DNA from: Tolypeutes matacus
Taxonomy: Eukaryota; Chordata; Mammalia; Cingulata; Chlamyphoridae
Length of the DNA: 64,000 nucleotides
Assembly: GCA_026826555.1 (NCBI GenBank)
Contig: JAKSZT010054565.1
Coordinates: forward strand, 6,075,245 to 6,139,244
Direction of reading: 5' to 3'
Within the stretch, counting starts at the first letter, position 1, and each line of letters starts with the position of its first letter. The notes under the pieces were generated by a model. That model made no database searches. It was not told the origin of the DNA and saw nothing but the letters and a program-made list of their open reading frames with translations. Shown here piece by piece: positions 24,250 to 36,443 of this stretch. A program made the position numbers and the translations under genes.

Positions 24250-25885
24250 GGGGTGGGTCCAGGTGTCAAACATCATCTAATCATAAAGGGGGAAAGTGAT
24301 TTCCTTTCCAGTTCTCTTTAGATCCTGAATACATCCAGGAGAGAATGTGAGTTTGATGCTAATAAGACTTTAAGACTCTAACACATCACAATCTCCCCTT
24401 TTCATTGGAAACAGAGCAGGTCTTGTACTCAGAGCCTGTGACTGGTCACAGAATCTGGTGGGAATTTGATAACTTTAGTTTTCATTTTATTTGTGTGTCT
24501 TATTCTTTCTATTTATAGGAATTGATTTTTTTCCATTTACAGTAGTTGAGTTTCCATTTTAAAAACATTTAAATGAAAATGTAAGATGATTTGAAGAGAA
24601 CTAAGTAAATAATGGCATGGGTGGTACACAAATGAAGATTGGGAAACAATGATTGGGGTCCTCTCTTCCTAAAGGTCTTCTATTGCAAAGGCAAGAATTG
24701 TGTTTCATTACAAACAGGCTCCCCTGGATGAGCTAATGTGGAGCTGGGTAGGTGATGCTGCTTGGGCTCGAGGAGGGCAAAGCAAAGGTGACTCAGCTCC
24801 TGCTGGGGCCCTTGTGCAGAACAAAGATGAGAGAAGAGGTCAGCTCTTTATGACATCCACCCCTGAATTAGTGATGCCTCCTCCAAAGCCCTTTCACAGA
24901 GTCCACAGAAGCCAGTTATTAACAATGGCTGGAAGCTATCCACAGGCCCTGGAATACAGTTACATTGGCTCCAGAACCTCTCTTCTGGGATTTCCTCTCC
25001 TTCCTTTTCTCTTATTCCAGACCATATTCATCTGCCTTCCCACTTTGTTCCTCCTCACAGCCTTTCCTCTTTCTTTACTCCATCCATCCATTGCCTTTGG
25101 TTGAGTGTGTCTCCTGTGAGCCAGGCCCAGGGCTGGGTGACCAGGAGCTTCACCTGGCTTCACAAGGCTGAGCCTTGCCACAAGCTGCTCCAGACACTCG
25201 CAGGACTGGACCAAAGGACATTTGTCATCGTTGGCAGCTGGTTGTTGTTGATTTGTCATTTGCATTCTTCATCCAGGTAGCTGGGCAGCGTGGGTCTTCT
25301 CCAAAGAGGTGAATTTATTGGAAAGTTAATAGAGCTGCTGGAAGTTTCTGGGACTCGAGGAATGTTCTGGGTGGGGAAAGGAGGCTAGAATGCTCTTTGG
25401 GAATGTTTCTAGGTAAGATTTCAGGCAAATTGCCTCAAGAAATCTGAGAGGGGACCTGAATCTCTAAGCCTCCAGGATTTATGATTTATTTTCTTATTCT
25501 AATTAAATATTCATTTTCATACAAAATTTTGTATTTCTAACTTTGTAGTCTTTTTATAAAGTGGATCCCCCAATAGTATAAAAGTCAAACCCCACAGAAC
25601 TAGCTCACCCCTGTCCTGATTCTACTTAATTCACCCTCAGAGTATAAAAGCACAAGCCCACCATGGGGCCCCCTTTCTCTCTTCCTCTTCCATGCCTGTC
25701 TTGGACATCCCTGCCCCCCCCCAGGTCTGACTCCTGGGCTCCCCTTGAGCTTAGTTCCAGTATTAGGTCCTGTAGGTGGCAGTAAACATGTTTCTCCTGA
25801 ACGCCACTCCCTCTGCTCCATCTGCAGCTCACTGCAGTGGAAAGGGACACAAGGCACAGAGAACATATCCCCACCTTCAGGTGCT
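24250..25885. other. Intergenic DNA, nothing recognised
   Basis: No exon-like structure; pyrimidine-rich patches near 25000. Confidence 0.5.
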
Positions 25886-25889
25886 GATG

Positions 25890-26200
25890 CTATGATAGAG
25901 AGGCTATAGCTCTGGGCTATGGAAGGGGAGACTCCATGAGAGGGAAGACAGAGTGATCAGGGAAGGCTGCCTGTAGGAGGCAGGGTTGGAGCTGAGGATG
26001 AAAAGGGAGCAGGACTTGCACTAAAAGAGAGAGCAGAAAGAGCATTCTGGTGGGTGATGAAAGCCCTGCAGAGGCCCCAGCTTGGGAATGAGGCCGGGGC
26101 CTAGAGACACCAGCCTGGCAACCGGAAGGAAGGTGTACCCCATGGAATGGTCTTGATGAGGGTGTGACATTGTGGGGCCTCCATGAATGCATAGAACTTG
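25890..26200 (-). mobile_element. LINE-2 fragment
   Basis: GATCAGGGAAGGCTGCCTG, AGAGCATTCTGG and the following text follow L2 in reverse. Confidence 0.55.
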
Positions 26201-26204
26201 TTTT

Positions 26205-26600
26205 TTCCTGTCTAAGCTATTTTCAAATCCTGGTAACATATATAATTTTTAAATCCATGCATGCATGATAAATCCAAATAGCACAAAAAGGTGGGCAGTG
26301 AAACGTAGGTCTCCTTCCCCTCCCTGTCTCCTTCTCCAGTGCCTCACTCCAGAGACAACTGCTGTCACCACCTGTCACCTACTGGGCAGCTATCTGGAGA
26401 TGTTCCATACAAATAGAGACACACCTGTGCTCCCTCTTCATACCTGGAACCACTGGTCTTGTCCTGCTTGCTTCTTTTAACAATTTTTCTTCAAGACCGT
26501 TCAATATCAGCATGCCTAGGTCTGCTTTGTTCTTTATACCCCTGCAGGCTTTTTAGCAGAGGCACTGCAGAGAAATGGGTGAGAGCAGGTTTCAAATCAG
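26205..26600. other. Possible old repeat
   Basis: Text around 26290-26420 resembles an ancient L1-linked repeat, but the match is too weak to name. Confidence 0.35.
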
Positions 26601-26604
26601 GCAG

Positions 26605-26800
26605 GAATAGGCTCCAACTCTAGCTCCATCACTCGCCACCTGCAGAACCTGGGCAAGTCATTTGACCCCTGAGCTTCAGTTTCCTCATCTGTAAAATTGG
26701 AAGGGCAATAAAGCTCTTCTGCACTGGGCTAGTGTGAGGATCAAAGGAGAAGATGTTTCTAAAGTCCAGGTGCAGAGTATGCACCCAATCAGTGCTAGCA
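26605..26800 (+). repeat. MIR
   Basis: CTCCATCACTCGCCACCTGC, TCAGTTTCCTCATCTGTAAA, then GTGTGAGGATCAAAGGAG. Confidence 0.85.
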
Positions 26801-26804
26801 CTCG

Positions 26805-27740
26805 TCAAAAGTGAAGGAGGCCAGGAGGGGACCCTGCTGAAGAAGCCCACCTGCCCCCTGCGTGAATCCGCCCGCATCTTGGCCCTTCTCTCCAAGTTTT
26901 CTGCTCCCACGTCCACAAGCCCCTTCAGGATCTTTTGCGGCACCAGGGAAGGAATGCCAGTTAAATGTCACCCAGGCAGAAGGACCACCCTTCTCTGGTT
27001 ATTTAGACTCTCAGCTTGGACTTGGTTCAAGAGTGAGCTGGCTGGGTAGCTGCTGAGGCATTTTGGGCTCTACCCAACCCAATTCCTGTCCCACCACTCA
27101 GCTGGCCGCTGTGGCCACCAGCTTTGTGTGCAAACTCAATATCACGCTGGGGTCTCGTGTGGAGATGAAAATTAAGGGATAAATATACAGGTTTAATACT
27201 ATTCTGTCATCTTGACAATCTCCACTGCCTGCCTGTGATATTTTAATCCACTTTGCATGCTTTCGACATTAAGAACTTCCGACAAAGTTTCACTGGGAAA
27301 ATAATATCTTTATATAATGGCTTCTATGATGCCTGTGATTCTAAACACAAATTTACTTGCTTTTATCACTTTGGACTAAAGAGAAAGAAAATAAACCATT
27401 AGAAGAAAGGCTTCTATTCCCCACTCCCTCCATCTCCCTTTAATTCTCCCCTGGAAGCAGCAGTTCTTTTCTCTTTTATCTTTCTATTTGGCGCTCCATT
27501 ATGTGCTCCTGTGCTGCCTTTGAGGTTACTATTTCAGTTCAGTCTTTCCTTTAGCTGTGGAGATGAATTAAATTAGTGCCAGCAGGAGGAGTGAATTAAA
27601 TAAACTCTAAAATATTGCTAACTTTACCCACCTTCCCAGTGCCATTCTTTGTACCCCGGTTAAATTTTTAAATGCAGACTATAGGGATTTGCAAATAATT
27701 GTCTTTAACTAATGGTAAACAGAAGTTCAGACTTGCTCAG
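26805..27740. other. Repeat-free block
   Basis: Includes an AT-rich unique stretch at 27130-27640 (see findings). Confidence 0.6.
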
Positions 27741-27744
27741 GTTG

Positions 27745-27990
27745 TTCCACCATATTCATTTGCTCATTCATTCATTCATTTGGCAAAGGTTTCTTAAGCA
27801 CCCACACTATGTAGGGCATGGTTCTAGGCCCTGAGGGCACAGTGCTGAATGGGGCTCAGTCCCAGGTAAAGGCTAAGGTAGAATGTGCCAGACACAATGC
27901 AGCATCTGCCACAAGTGGGGTGGACTGAAATGAAGTCTGGTAGGGAGGAAACAAGCAAATCACAAAAGGTTTTTGCCCTCTGCAGAGTTT
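27745..27990 (-). mobile_element. LINE-2 3' end
   Basis: (ATTC)n, TTGGCAAAGGTTTCTTAAGC, GGCATGGTTCTAGGCCCTGAG: the L2 terminus in reverse. Confidence 0.78.
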
Positions 27991-27994
27991 GAAT

Positions 27995-28555
27995 TTATTC
28001 TCATTAAATAGGAAGTATAGGCAGGTTTTAAGCAAGGTGTGGCAGGGCAATAGCAGGACTTGGAGACCAGTAGGGGGAAGAGCAGCTCTCCAGGGTCTGG
28101 GTATAGGCTGAGGGCAAAGAGTGTGGAGAGAAATGCACGGACCCAGGGCACATACCACCAGAACTGGGGCTGAGTACCCCCTTCCTTCCTGGCTCTCTGC
28201 CACAAGAGAGAAGTGCATTCGATTTTAAATGAGTCTGCTGCTTTGCTCTGATCTGCGCTTGGTCACGTCCCATGCAGGAACCTGCCACTGACCAACGAGC
28301 GGCTTTGGGTTAGAGGCAGGGCAGATGTCCCACTCTGAGAGCCATTGTGAGGTGGAGTCAAGGTAAGACCCCTCCTGCTGGTGAGGTGCATTCCCCAACC
28401 CCCTCAGGCAGGAGAGAGTAAGAAATTGCTCATGTTCCTTGTATGTTCTGCCTTTGGACCTCATAGGGTCATAGCTCTGAGCTTCTTCAATGTCAGTCTC
28501 TGTGACTGTCTGAGAAAAACCCACCCATCCTTAGCCTCCACTGCTTGGGCTACAC
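27995..28555. other. Intergenic DNA, nothing recognised
   Basis: May be decayed L2 body at the left. Confidence 0.45.
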
Positions 28556-28559
28556 AGGT

Positions 28560-28690
28560 TGACACTTGCTTCTACCACTTTATCAAGCTTCAGTTTCCGT
28601 CCCTGTAAAATGGGTCAATAATCCCTGCCTGGCTAACCCCTAAGTCTGCTGAGACATTGATATGAGATGGAAGAAGCAGCATTATTGGTT
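28560..28690 (+). repeat. MIR fragment
   Basis: CTTCAGTTTCCGTCCCTGTAA then AATGGGTCAATAATCCCTGCC. Confidence 0.7.
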
Positions 28691-28770
28691 GTACTCTGGA
28701 TGGATTTTGTGTTATTTTTGCAACTGTCCTTTAAGTTTGAAATTATTTCAAAATGAAAAGTTTAAGGGGA
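28690..28770 (+). mobile_element. Old LINE-1 3' terminus
   Basis: CAACTGTCCTTTAAGTTTG then AAATTATTTCAAAATGAAAAG and an A-rich end, the usual closing bases of L1M elements. Confidence 0.65.
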
Positions 28771-28834
28771 AAAAATCACCCTCCCCTCACCCCTAGCCTT
28801 TGTCTCCCAGTCTGTTGTAACAAGATGCTGTGAA

Positions 28835-29095
28835 ATCATATTTGCTGAGAGCTTATTGAATGCTAGGCACTCTGCTAAGAATTTACTCACGAAGTCTTAT
28901 GGCTCCCCCTGGCAGTCGGTAGGTACTGCTATTAGGCATCACCCACTTCCCAAAGGTTTCCCCACTCATACAGGGGCAGAATTGGGATTGACCTCAGGAC
29001 CACCCAGCTCTGAAGGCCTGTGGTGTTTGAGGAGGAGGCCAGGGGAAAGTGACTGGTTTGAAGGAACAGCTTTGGTGTCTGCTCTGAAGCTCCCA
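28835..29095 (-). repeat. MIR
   Basis: GAGAGCTTATTGAATGCTAGG, CTCTGCTAAGAATTTACTCAC and GAATTGGGATTGACCTCAGG read as reverse MIR. Confidence 0.7.
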
Positions 29096-29099
29096 GAGC

Positions 29100-29785
29100 T
29101 CAGTGCATAGAGCTGTTTGTTAAAAACTGTAGTCTGACAGCATTGCACTCATGGGATTTCCTGTATTCTTTTTTGGGGGAATTTTTAGAGCTGTCACTGG
29201 GTTAGGTTAAAAAGTAAAAAGGATGTGAGGAAATCATACCATTAAATATTAATATTTTTTCTTTGTTTTAATTAGATTTTCCCCCTACGGGCAGGTAGAA
29301 GGACAGAGCTTTCAAAGGCCTGTTTGTTCTCTTAGAAAAAAAACTCTTTTATGCAATCAGTACAATAATAAAAAGCACTGTCTTTTCCTAGCAAAGGAAA
29401 CTGATTATTTCAGCCTTGTGTTGATTGATCCATTTTTATAAGTAGTTTAAAAATATTAGATGTGTTTTGTGAACCATTTGAAGAAGGCCAGGGTGAACAT
29501 GTGCTTCTCAACCATGGACAGTCCCACAAATGTGGGGTTATGTGGGGGCTGGGGGTGGGGAGGATAGTGCATCTGTGTGTGTTGGGGGGGGGGGGTGCGG
29601 CTAGAACCAAGCGTGCAGGGATGGCCCCAAAATAGGGATTCCAAAAGTCAGGGCCAGCTTCACTCATTCCTGATGTGAGGAAGTTACAGAGAATCTAATA
29701 TGCCCCAGACTCAAGCCCAGCTCTCTCCTTGGACTGTACCCTCAAAATGTTCTCACTAAGGAGGGCCCCGCCACCTCCCTGATGG
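29100..29785. other. Intergenic DNA with G-rich patch
   Basis: Unique AT-rich part at 29170-29420, then a G-rich patch with the poly(G) run. Confidence 0.55.
29584..29595. repeat. Poly(G) run
   Basis: Twelve G residues after a short GT tract, in G-rich surroundings (29540-29600). Confidence 0.95.
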
Positions 29786-29789
29786 CATT

Positions 29790-30010
29790 CCACCCCAAGT
29801 CCATGAGCTCAAAGTCTACCACTCCTTCAATGCCCAGCAAAATGGCTCCTCTGTCAGGAAGCCTTCCATGATGTCCAGCTGGGAGTGCCATGTCCTCCTC
29901 CTCTGAGTTCTCACAGCACTTTCTCTGATGGCCTTAGGAACCTGGTCACTCTCCACTGTCTGTCTCAGGTTGTTGACCAGATGCCCTCTCTGACTTGCTT
30001 TGTGTGTGCC
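29790..30010 (+). mobile_element. LINE-2 fragment
   Basis: GTCAGGAAGCCTTCCATGATG, CTCCTCTGAGTTCTCACAGC match L2 in sense. Confidence 0.6.
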
Positions 30011-30014
30011 TACT

Positions 30015-30545
30015 GGCCTGGGAAGGCCTGTGCTCTGCGGAGAGACTGACCCTGGGTTCACGCCTACCTGCTACTTGGTAAGTGTCACATTGGGAAGTGA
30101 GGAAAGGAGGAAGCATGAAAGAAAAGGAAAAAAGAAGGAATAAAATCCCCTATTATTTAATATTTTTAAAAGAGAGATATTTAGAGAGGAAAATATTTAT
30201 TAAGTATAATCTCCCCTTTGCAGGGAGATGGACCTAAGTGGGAGAGGGGTGTTAGGGTGTGTTGCGGAGTCGAGTGATGAGTATGAGGATGAAAATGAAG
30301 AAGATGGAGGAACTGCATATTCTCCCTAAGCAATAAGTGGGGAGGGGTGGGGATTGGGGTAAAGGAATGAATTCTGTGGGGTGAAAAGAGATGGGTAGCA
30401 GAGTAGGTTGAAAGAGAGCAGGCCAGAGCAGAGTTTGAGAAAGTATCACCAGTTTTTAAAATTAATGTTATGAAATTGTTTCTATTATGTGCATTGTAAC
30501 TTCTTTCCCCTGTGTTTCTAAAAAATGTTCAGTGAAAACTTGTAT
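30015..30545. other. Purine-rich intergenic DNA
   Basis: AG-rich at 30090-30450; no family assigned. Confidence 0.5.
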
Positions 30546-30550
30546 CCTGC

Positions 30551-31225
30551 TGTGAGTCTTTTGTGGACCCCAGAAAATTATGTTCTTAAGCTAACCCATT
30601 CCTGTGCATGTAAACCTATTTTTGTAGGACCTTTTGGTTAGATTCTTAAGAGACTTTTTGATTAGATCACTTTGGATTAGATTACTTTAGGACCTTTGAT
30701 CGGAGTATATCAGTGAGGCGTGACCCAGAGTGGGTCTCAGTCCTCCTGCTGGAGTCTTATATAAATAGAGAACTAAAAGGAGAAACATATAGAGACAGAC
30801 AGCTGCCATCTTTACCCTGCCATGTGAGAGAGGACTCCAGGATCACCAACAGCTGCAGAAAGATAGAGAAACCCTGAGAGGCTGAGAGAGAGGCCTGAGG
30901 CTGGACTCAGGAGAGCAGCCTGAAGCTGAAAGGACAAGGCCTCTGGGGAGAGGCCAGCTATATACCTGTTTGCCCACAGCTGAGCTCAGGGAGAAAACAA
31001 GTCTGGAGAAAATACACAGAGACTGGCCACCATTTTGCCTTGCCATGGCAGGAGTCCAGGATCTGCCAGAAGCCAACTTTTGGTGAGCCAGCATCTCTTA
31101 TGATGCCTTGATTTGGACATTTTCACAGCCTCAGAATTGCAAGATTCTACCCTAATATATTCCCATTATAAAAACTAATACATTTTTGGTGTTTTTGCAT
31201 TGGCAGCCTTTAGTAAACTAAAACA
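30551..31225 (+). mobile_element. ERVL-like LTR, family shared with 45434-45910
   Basis: TGTG...AAACA boundaries, with ACCCCAGAAAATTATGTTC near the start and GATGCCTTGATTTGGACATT plus CACAGCCTCAGAATTGCAAG near the end. About 200 bp longer than the second copy because of a repeated purine-rich middle (GGCCTGAGG, CTCAGGAGAGCAG). No clean target duplication. Confidence 0.7.
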
Positions 31226-31429
31226 CCCTGTTAATATGTGGTAAAGATTTGGGGTCTGTGGAGATGGGTAAAGCTGTACAATGGTTGAGTTTGGTGTTGA
31301 AGTAGACTTGGGCAAGTCCATGCATGGAGCCTTTTCTCAGGAGACATAGGCTGAATCTCCCCTTCCCATTATGTTTTCACTCTTCCTTTAGCTTCTGAGG
31401 GACACTGTAGTAGTGGGGCGGTCTGGGCT

Positions 31430-31625
31430 ACATTCTAGTTCTCCTGTGTCCTAGTTGTGTAGTCTTGGACATTTTACTTAACTCTCTGACCTCAGCTTTC
31501 TCATCTGCAAAGTGGAGCTAAAAATAATTCCTTACCTTAGAGGTTAACATACAGATTAAATGCACTAATGCTTAAGATTTTTAAAATGGTGCATGACACA
31601 AAACAAAATCTTAGATCTTATTCAA
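31430..31625 (+). repeat. MIR
   Basis: GTAGTCTTGGACATTTTACTT, CAGCTTTCTCATCTGCAAAG and ATACAGATTAAATGCAC in MIR order. Confidence 0.78.
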
Positions 31626-31723
31626 CTTAATGTTAGGTTGCATTTTCCAACTTGAGAAAATGCATTCAAGTAGAAAGTACATTGGAAATATGTATGGAAA
31701 CCTTTAAAATATTCCTATTAGGA

Positions 31724-31845
31724 TAGCCAGATAAAACTCAGGACTATCCGTTGAATTTGAATTTCAGATATATAATGAATAATTTGACATTAAAATTTAA
31801 ATGAGCATCCTGCATTTTTATTTGCTAAATTTGGCAACTCTAATT
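31724..31845. repeat. Imperfect palindromic ancient repeat
   Basis: The left arm (GCCAGATAAAACTCAGGACT, then AATTTGAATTTC) is complementary in order to the right arm (AAATTTAAATGAGCATCCTG, then TTTGGCAAC). This matches a common palindromic mammalian repeat whose name I did not settle. Confidence 0.5.
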
Positions 31846-31854
31846 CTTATCCTT

Positions 31855-32225
31855 TGACCCTAAGCTTCACTTCTAGAATGCATTCTAGAATAGATAATCT
31901 TAAATACAGAAAGATTTTATGCCCGGACATTTTCCTTAGAGTGTTTTTAAAATACATGTCGAAAACTTAGAAACAAACAGAGAGAATGATTATATAAAAT
32001 AGGATATATCTACTTGATTGAATATTATAGAGTCATAGGAAGGATATGTATAAAGAATATACAATAACATGAAAGAATGCTTCTGAGATAATGTTCAGAT
32101 AAAATATCAGGGAATAAATTGTATAAACAGAGTGTTGACAACTCTGTAAAAATTATCCTTAAACACAGAAAAAGACTGACAGGAATTGTAGTAAAATGTT
32201 GATAGTGGTTGTATATGGATGGTGA
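31855..32225 (+). mobile_element. Old LINE-1 3' end
   Basis: ATTGAATATTATAGAGTCATAG, GTATAAACAGAGTG, and TGTTGATAGTGGTTGTATATG leading to a T-rich end follow the order of L1M 3' ends. Confidence 0.6.
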
Positions 32226-32394
32226 AATTATGGCTTCTTTTTCTTTCTGCTTGCATGGATATCCCAATTTGTCTCTGTTGAGCAACAACTGCTTTGGTTA
32301 TAGAAATTGTTTCTCTATATTCATGCCTTGGGGTAAGGAAGAGGCTGGCTGGGCACCAGTACCCTCAGGCTTGCTGGCTGTTGTGCTGTGCTGG

Positions 32395-32470
32395 AGGTGC
32401 AGCCAGGGGGAAGGCACTTCACCTCCTTTGGTCTCAGTTTTCCCATCTGTAAAATGAGAGTAGGGCACAC
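32395..32470 (+). repeat. MIR core fragment
   Basis: GTCTCAGTTTTCCCATCTGT plus AAAATGAGAG. Confidence 0.65.
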
Positions 32471-32489
32471 TAGTCTGTACAGCCCTATA

Positions 32490-32630
32490 CTGCTCTGTGA
32501 TTCTCTTATTCTTTCACTTTTTTCAAATTCTCAATTCTCTTTTATCCTTTCCTCCCTCACTTCGCTTCCCTCTCCCCTCCTTTCTCTTTTCTCTTTTTCC
32601 CTTTCTTCTGCCTGCCTCACTGTCAGTTAG
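32490..32630. repeat. CT-rich tract
   Basis: TTTTC, TCCC and CTTTCTCTT blocks, strongly strand-asymmetric. Confidence 0.85.
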
Positions 32631-32639
32631 TACTTTTAA

Positions 32640-34220
32640 CATGCAAATAGCAAAGCATGGAACAACAGCAAAATTGCAGCTCGAAGAGGATTTATTGCTA
32701 TCCAGTACTGGAAGTCAAGAGAATCTTAGCTTCAGGAATGGCATGATCAGGGCTCTGGTTCTAGTACTGCTTTCTCTTCTCTGAACTTTGGCTTTGTCCC
32801 TTGGCTGGCTTCCCTAACTGCAGGCACAGTAACTCCCATGATTGTAGGTATCATGCCTGTATACTTAACAGTCCAGCTGAGTGTTTTCACCTCAATGTTC
32901 CAGAAGGGTCCTGGGAGTCATCCTGATTGGATAGATCTAGTTCATGTGCCCAATTCTGCCAGGAGCTGAATGCCTAGATTTATTTAAGCCATGCAAGACC
33001 CAATCTGAAATTGTGGGTGGAGTCATGGAACTGAAGTGAATACATGAAGAAGAATCTGGACATTGTTGGGAGATGAATAGAAGAGGATTCTGGGTTGGAT
33101 TCTGGGTTACCCATCAAAGGCCCATCACATCAGTCAGCAGGTGTTTAGCAGTGTCAGCTGATTTCCCAGCACCATGCAGGTACGGGGATCATCTGGGGGG
33201 TGACCATGTGATCGCCTTCTTCAGTATCATTACTGCTCATGTGCCTGGGGCAAATGCCAAAGCCTATGGTGGGAGACAGCCACAGGTTAGGCCATTTCTA
33301 GATCTGGAAGGGGGTTTCTGGATTCTCTGGACAGAGACTACTAATTGACTGACAGTGCTTCTATTATGAGGCACCCAGTGTGATGTGAATGAGTCAGGGA
33401 TGAGGGGGTTCTCAGGACCCTTACTTCCTCCCCATACCTGAACTGTCCTGCTCTTATCTTCAGCCCTGTTCTTAAAGCTGCACCCTCAGGCAACAGCCGT
33501 CATTTCTCTCTGTTGTTGCTGCTTTTTTCTCCTTTCATCTCTCTAATTTACAAAACTCTCTTTTCAGAAAAAAGTACGCGTTTCCCTGCTGAGACTTTGC
33601 CTAATGAAGTATTTTATAGGGTTCTCCTTTAAAAAGAATGAGGTTGAATGTTTATTAAATTAATTTTTGCTTTAATGTAGTTCCTCCATATTTCATGCTG
33701 TGGACACAACTGTTTCTGCAAATGACTTTCTCTAAGATGCCTGATTTATTTTTAATTGCCTCTGTCCCTCAGTTTGGTTCCATGCTACACTTGTTATTTC
33801 TATTTGCTTAGTAGTTAAAGCCTGGAGATATAACAGGTAAAGGCCTCTCTATTTGGCAAGGCAAGGTTGTGACTCAGAAGGGTGGGAAAGCATCTGTTGT
33901 GAAAAGGAGGTACAAAGACCAGTTACTCTCCTGTAGCTTCCAGAGAAATACAAATAACATTTTCTCCAGTTGTAGAACCTTTTACAGTGTAGACAGCCTA
34001 TTTAGATGCACTATCTAAAGTTGTGGCCCTTCCCCCACAACTTAGGAAGAACAGCTATTTTGGCCCAGATGCTTCTTCGAAGAATGTTTCCTGAATGAGG
34101 ATGTGGTCTCAGGGGCCACTCAGAAGTGTGGGAAGCCATGTCCATTCCAGGGATCCTCACTTTGTGTCTTAGCTCAGAACAGACACTGACACCACTACCA
34201 AGTCTGGATGGCCACACATG
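32640..34220. other. Intergenic DNA, nothing recognised
   Basis: No named element or exon seen. Confidence 0.5.
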
Positions 34221-34221
34221 A

Positions 34222-34345
34222 TTTTATTTATTCAGGCAACATTTTCTGAGTTTCTGCTCTCTGATGGGTTCTCACTAGGCCCTGGGGACGAAGCGAAGAA
34301 TAATTCACAGTCAGTGCCCTGCGGGTCCTCACAGCTCACCTCAGG
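34222..34345 (-). mobile_element. LINE-2 3' end
   Basis: TTTATTTATTCAGGCAACATT then ACTAGGCCCTGGGGACGAAG, the L2 end in reverse. Confidence 0.65.
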
Positions 34346-34424
34346 GGCTGACCAGAAAAGCATGGTGTGCCAGGGAATGTTTGGGGTATTTTAATATAGA
34401 AATGTGTTGTTTGGTTTGAAAGGC

Positions 34425-34650
34425 AGCATATCATGGAGGATACAGCAGGGAAGGTTCTAGAACTAGACTGCCTGGGTTCGTCTCCCTGCCTAGCCACTGA
34501 CTGTGACCTTGAGAAAGTCACGTAACCTCTCTATGCCTTATTTTCTGGAGGTAGTAACAGCACCTACTTCAAGGAGGTAAATGAGTTAATGATGTGACGC
34601 TTTTAGAACAGTGCTTGCAGATAGTGAGACATACAACAATTATTTTCTTC
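34425..34650 (+). repeat. MIR, nearly complete
   Basis: AGACTGCCTGGGTTCG, GCCACTGACTGTGACCTTG, GTAACCTCTCTATGCC, GAACAGTGCTTGCAGATAG: the best MIR in the window. Confidence 0.9.
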
Positions 34651-34654
34651 CCTT

Positions 34655-35470
34655 TCTTAGTTGGAATAGGGGGTTGAAAAGTAAAATTGGCTCCCATTTC
34701 CTGGGAGACTGTAATGAGTAAGCCATCCTTGCCTTCTAGGTAAGGAGCACTGTTTCTCAGGTTAGTAATAAGCTTCAGGGATAATGAGGTGTCAAGGTCT
34801 AAAGTGAAAGGATAAATAATAAGGATTGAGGCAGTGGTGGAAGAAGGGGCTAGAGTACCTCTCAGGAAAACAGGAGAAAGAAAAGATCTCCTAAGACAAA
34901 AATGATAAGGGATGATGAGAGAGGATTACCAGAAGGAGTGGGGCGCCCAGGTCTCTGGGCAAACAGTTCAAGAAGGGGACTTGCTAGGGAAAAGCCAGGG
35001 GCTTTGACTTGGCAAAGGTCTGTGAGAGACCCCATGTTTACCACTGGAAGGCAGCTGATTCTCAACAGACCACCCAGTTCGGGAACTTCCCATTCCCTAT
35101 GCCTCAGGACCATGCCCCTTTCCTCCCTGCTTTCTTTGGTTTGAAGGTCAGCACAGTGCAGTGGTGAGCATTGCATTTTGTCAGATCCAGCCCTCTGCCC
35201 CTTAGCCATCCCACATGGTGATGCCCACACCTGTCCTAGGACTCCTTTGGTCCCAGATTATCATCTCATGGGATGCCCCACCCCTTTCCCAAAGTCCCAG
35301 GATACTGTAAATGCTAGAAAAGGAATGCCTCCTACCCATCCTGGTGGGGGGCAGTATTTGCTGAAATTATACTTGAGAACCCCTGCCACCGGGATAATTT
35401 TAATGCCCTCCTCTTAATTACACGGTGCGGTCCTTGCTCCCAGTTAGGTGACTCAACTCCATTGCTGAAC
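34655..35470. other. Intergenic DNA, nothing recognised
   Basis: No named element or exon seen. Confidence 0.5.
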
Positions 35471-35474
35471 TACA

Positions 35475-35645
35475 TGGGGGAGAGGCATTTCACCTGCACA
35501 GCAGCCTTAAGAGCAGGTGTTATTCCCATTTTACCCCGGACAAACCAAAGCTGAGTCAAGGGCCTTGTCTCACTGTTAGCAGTTATTTGAACTCAGAAAG
35601 TTTGGCTACAGAGCCTGTATGTTTAACCTCTATGCTTTTCTGCCT
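35475..35645 (-). repeat. MIR
   Basis: CCATTTTACCCCGGACAAACC and TTTGAACTCAGAAAGTTTGG read as reverse MIR. Confidence 0.65.
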
Positions 35646-35769
35646 CCATTAGAAGGACTTGGAATATGTTTTCCAAGTTCACTTCAGACATGTTGCTTTG
35701 CTTTGCTTTGTTGATTCACAGCTTTGCAGCTGTTATGCCACCCAGTGCAGGGTAGTCATGCAGATCCCT

Positions 35770-36000
35770 AAAGATGCCTGATAGGGCACCTACTATGTGC
35801 TAGGCACTCTTCAGGAGGTCCCAGGGCCCAGTACTTAGTAGGTAGTCACTCTACACGCCATGAATGATTCTCTGGCCCTCACAACAATCCTACCAGGCAG
35901 ATATTAGGATCTTTGCTTCAGGGCTGAGAAAGCAAGGCATCCAGTAGTTCAGTGATCAGCTGAAGGCCACGTGAACCCAGGTGAGGCCCTGGGCCTGCTC
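35770..36000 (-). repeat. MIR/L2-type 3' end with half of an inverted repeat
   Basis: GCACCTACTATGTGCTAGGCA then CTCACAACAATCCTACCAGG read as reverse MIR. The left arm of the inverted repeat (35814-35868) lies inside it. Confidence 0.6.
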
Positions 36001-36058
36001 CATCATTACACGCCGTGTGGAGTGACTACCTACTAAGTAACTGGGCCCTGGGACCTCC
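35814..36058. repeat. Inverted repeat, ~55/57-bp arms, 133-bp spacer
   Basis: Arms at 35814-35868 and 36002-36058 are reverse complements. Both share GGAGGTCCCAGGGCCCAG and ACTTAGTAGGTAGTCACT, with about one single-base indel and a handful of mismatches at the inner ends. Confidence 0.93.
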
Positions 36059-36443
36059 ACGATGAGTAAAGCAGAAGTGAACCTGCTGTTGCTTTGGAAC
36101 TCAACGGCACCTAGAGGGTAGGCCATGCACTGTGCCAGGCGCCAGGAGGTGCTTGCTGCACGATCGAGGCCCCTGATGCCCCCGCGCTAGGCAAACCCCA
36201 CCGGTGGCTGCTCCAAGGAACCCAAGGAGACTTTACTTTGGCTGCAGAGAAGCAGCCTTTGCTGTTCCAGCAGTTATGACCTTGCTGCTGGCAAATGTTC
36301 AGATCAGGGCCTCCTGAATGCTCTGTGGGTTTTTAAGGGATAACATCACATCAGCATCACTTGGTTTGCTTTCCCTCCAGTGGGAAGCCTGGGGGCCTCG
36401 GCTAGGTATAGGAGTCTATGGACTGGCACTCAAGCCAATTGGG

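Noticed and set aside
35700..35718. (CTTTG)n tract
   Set aside because: Only about four imperfect units; too short to list as a repeat feature.
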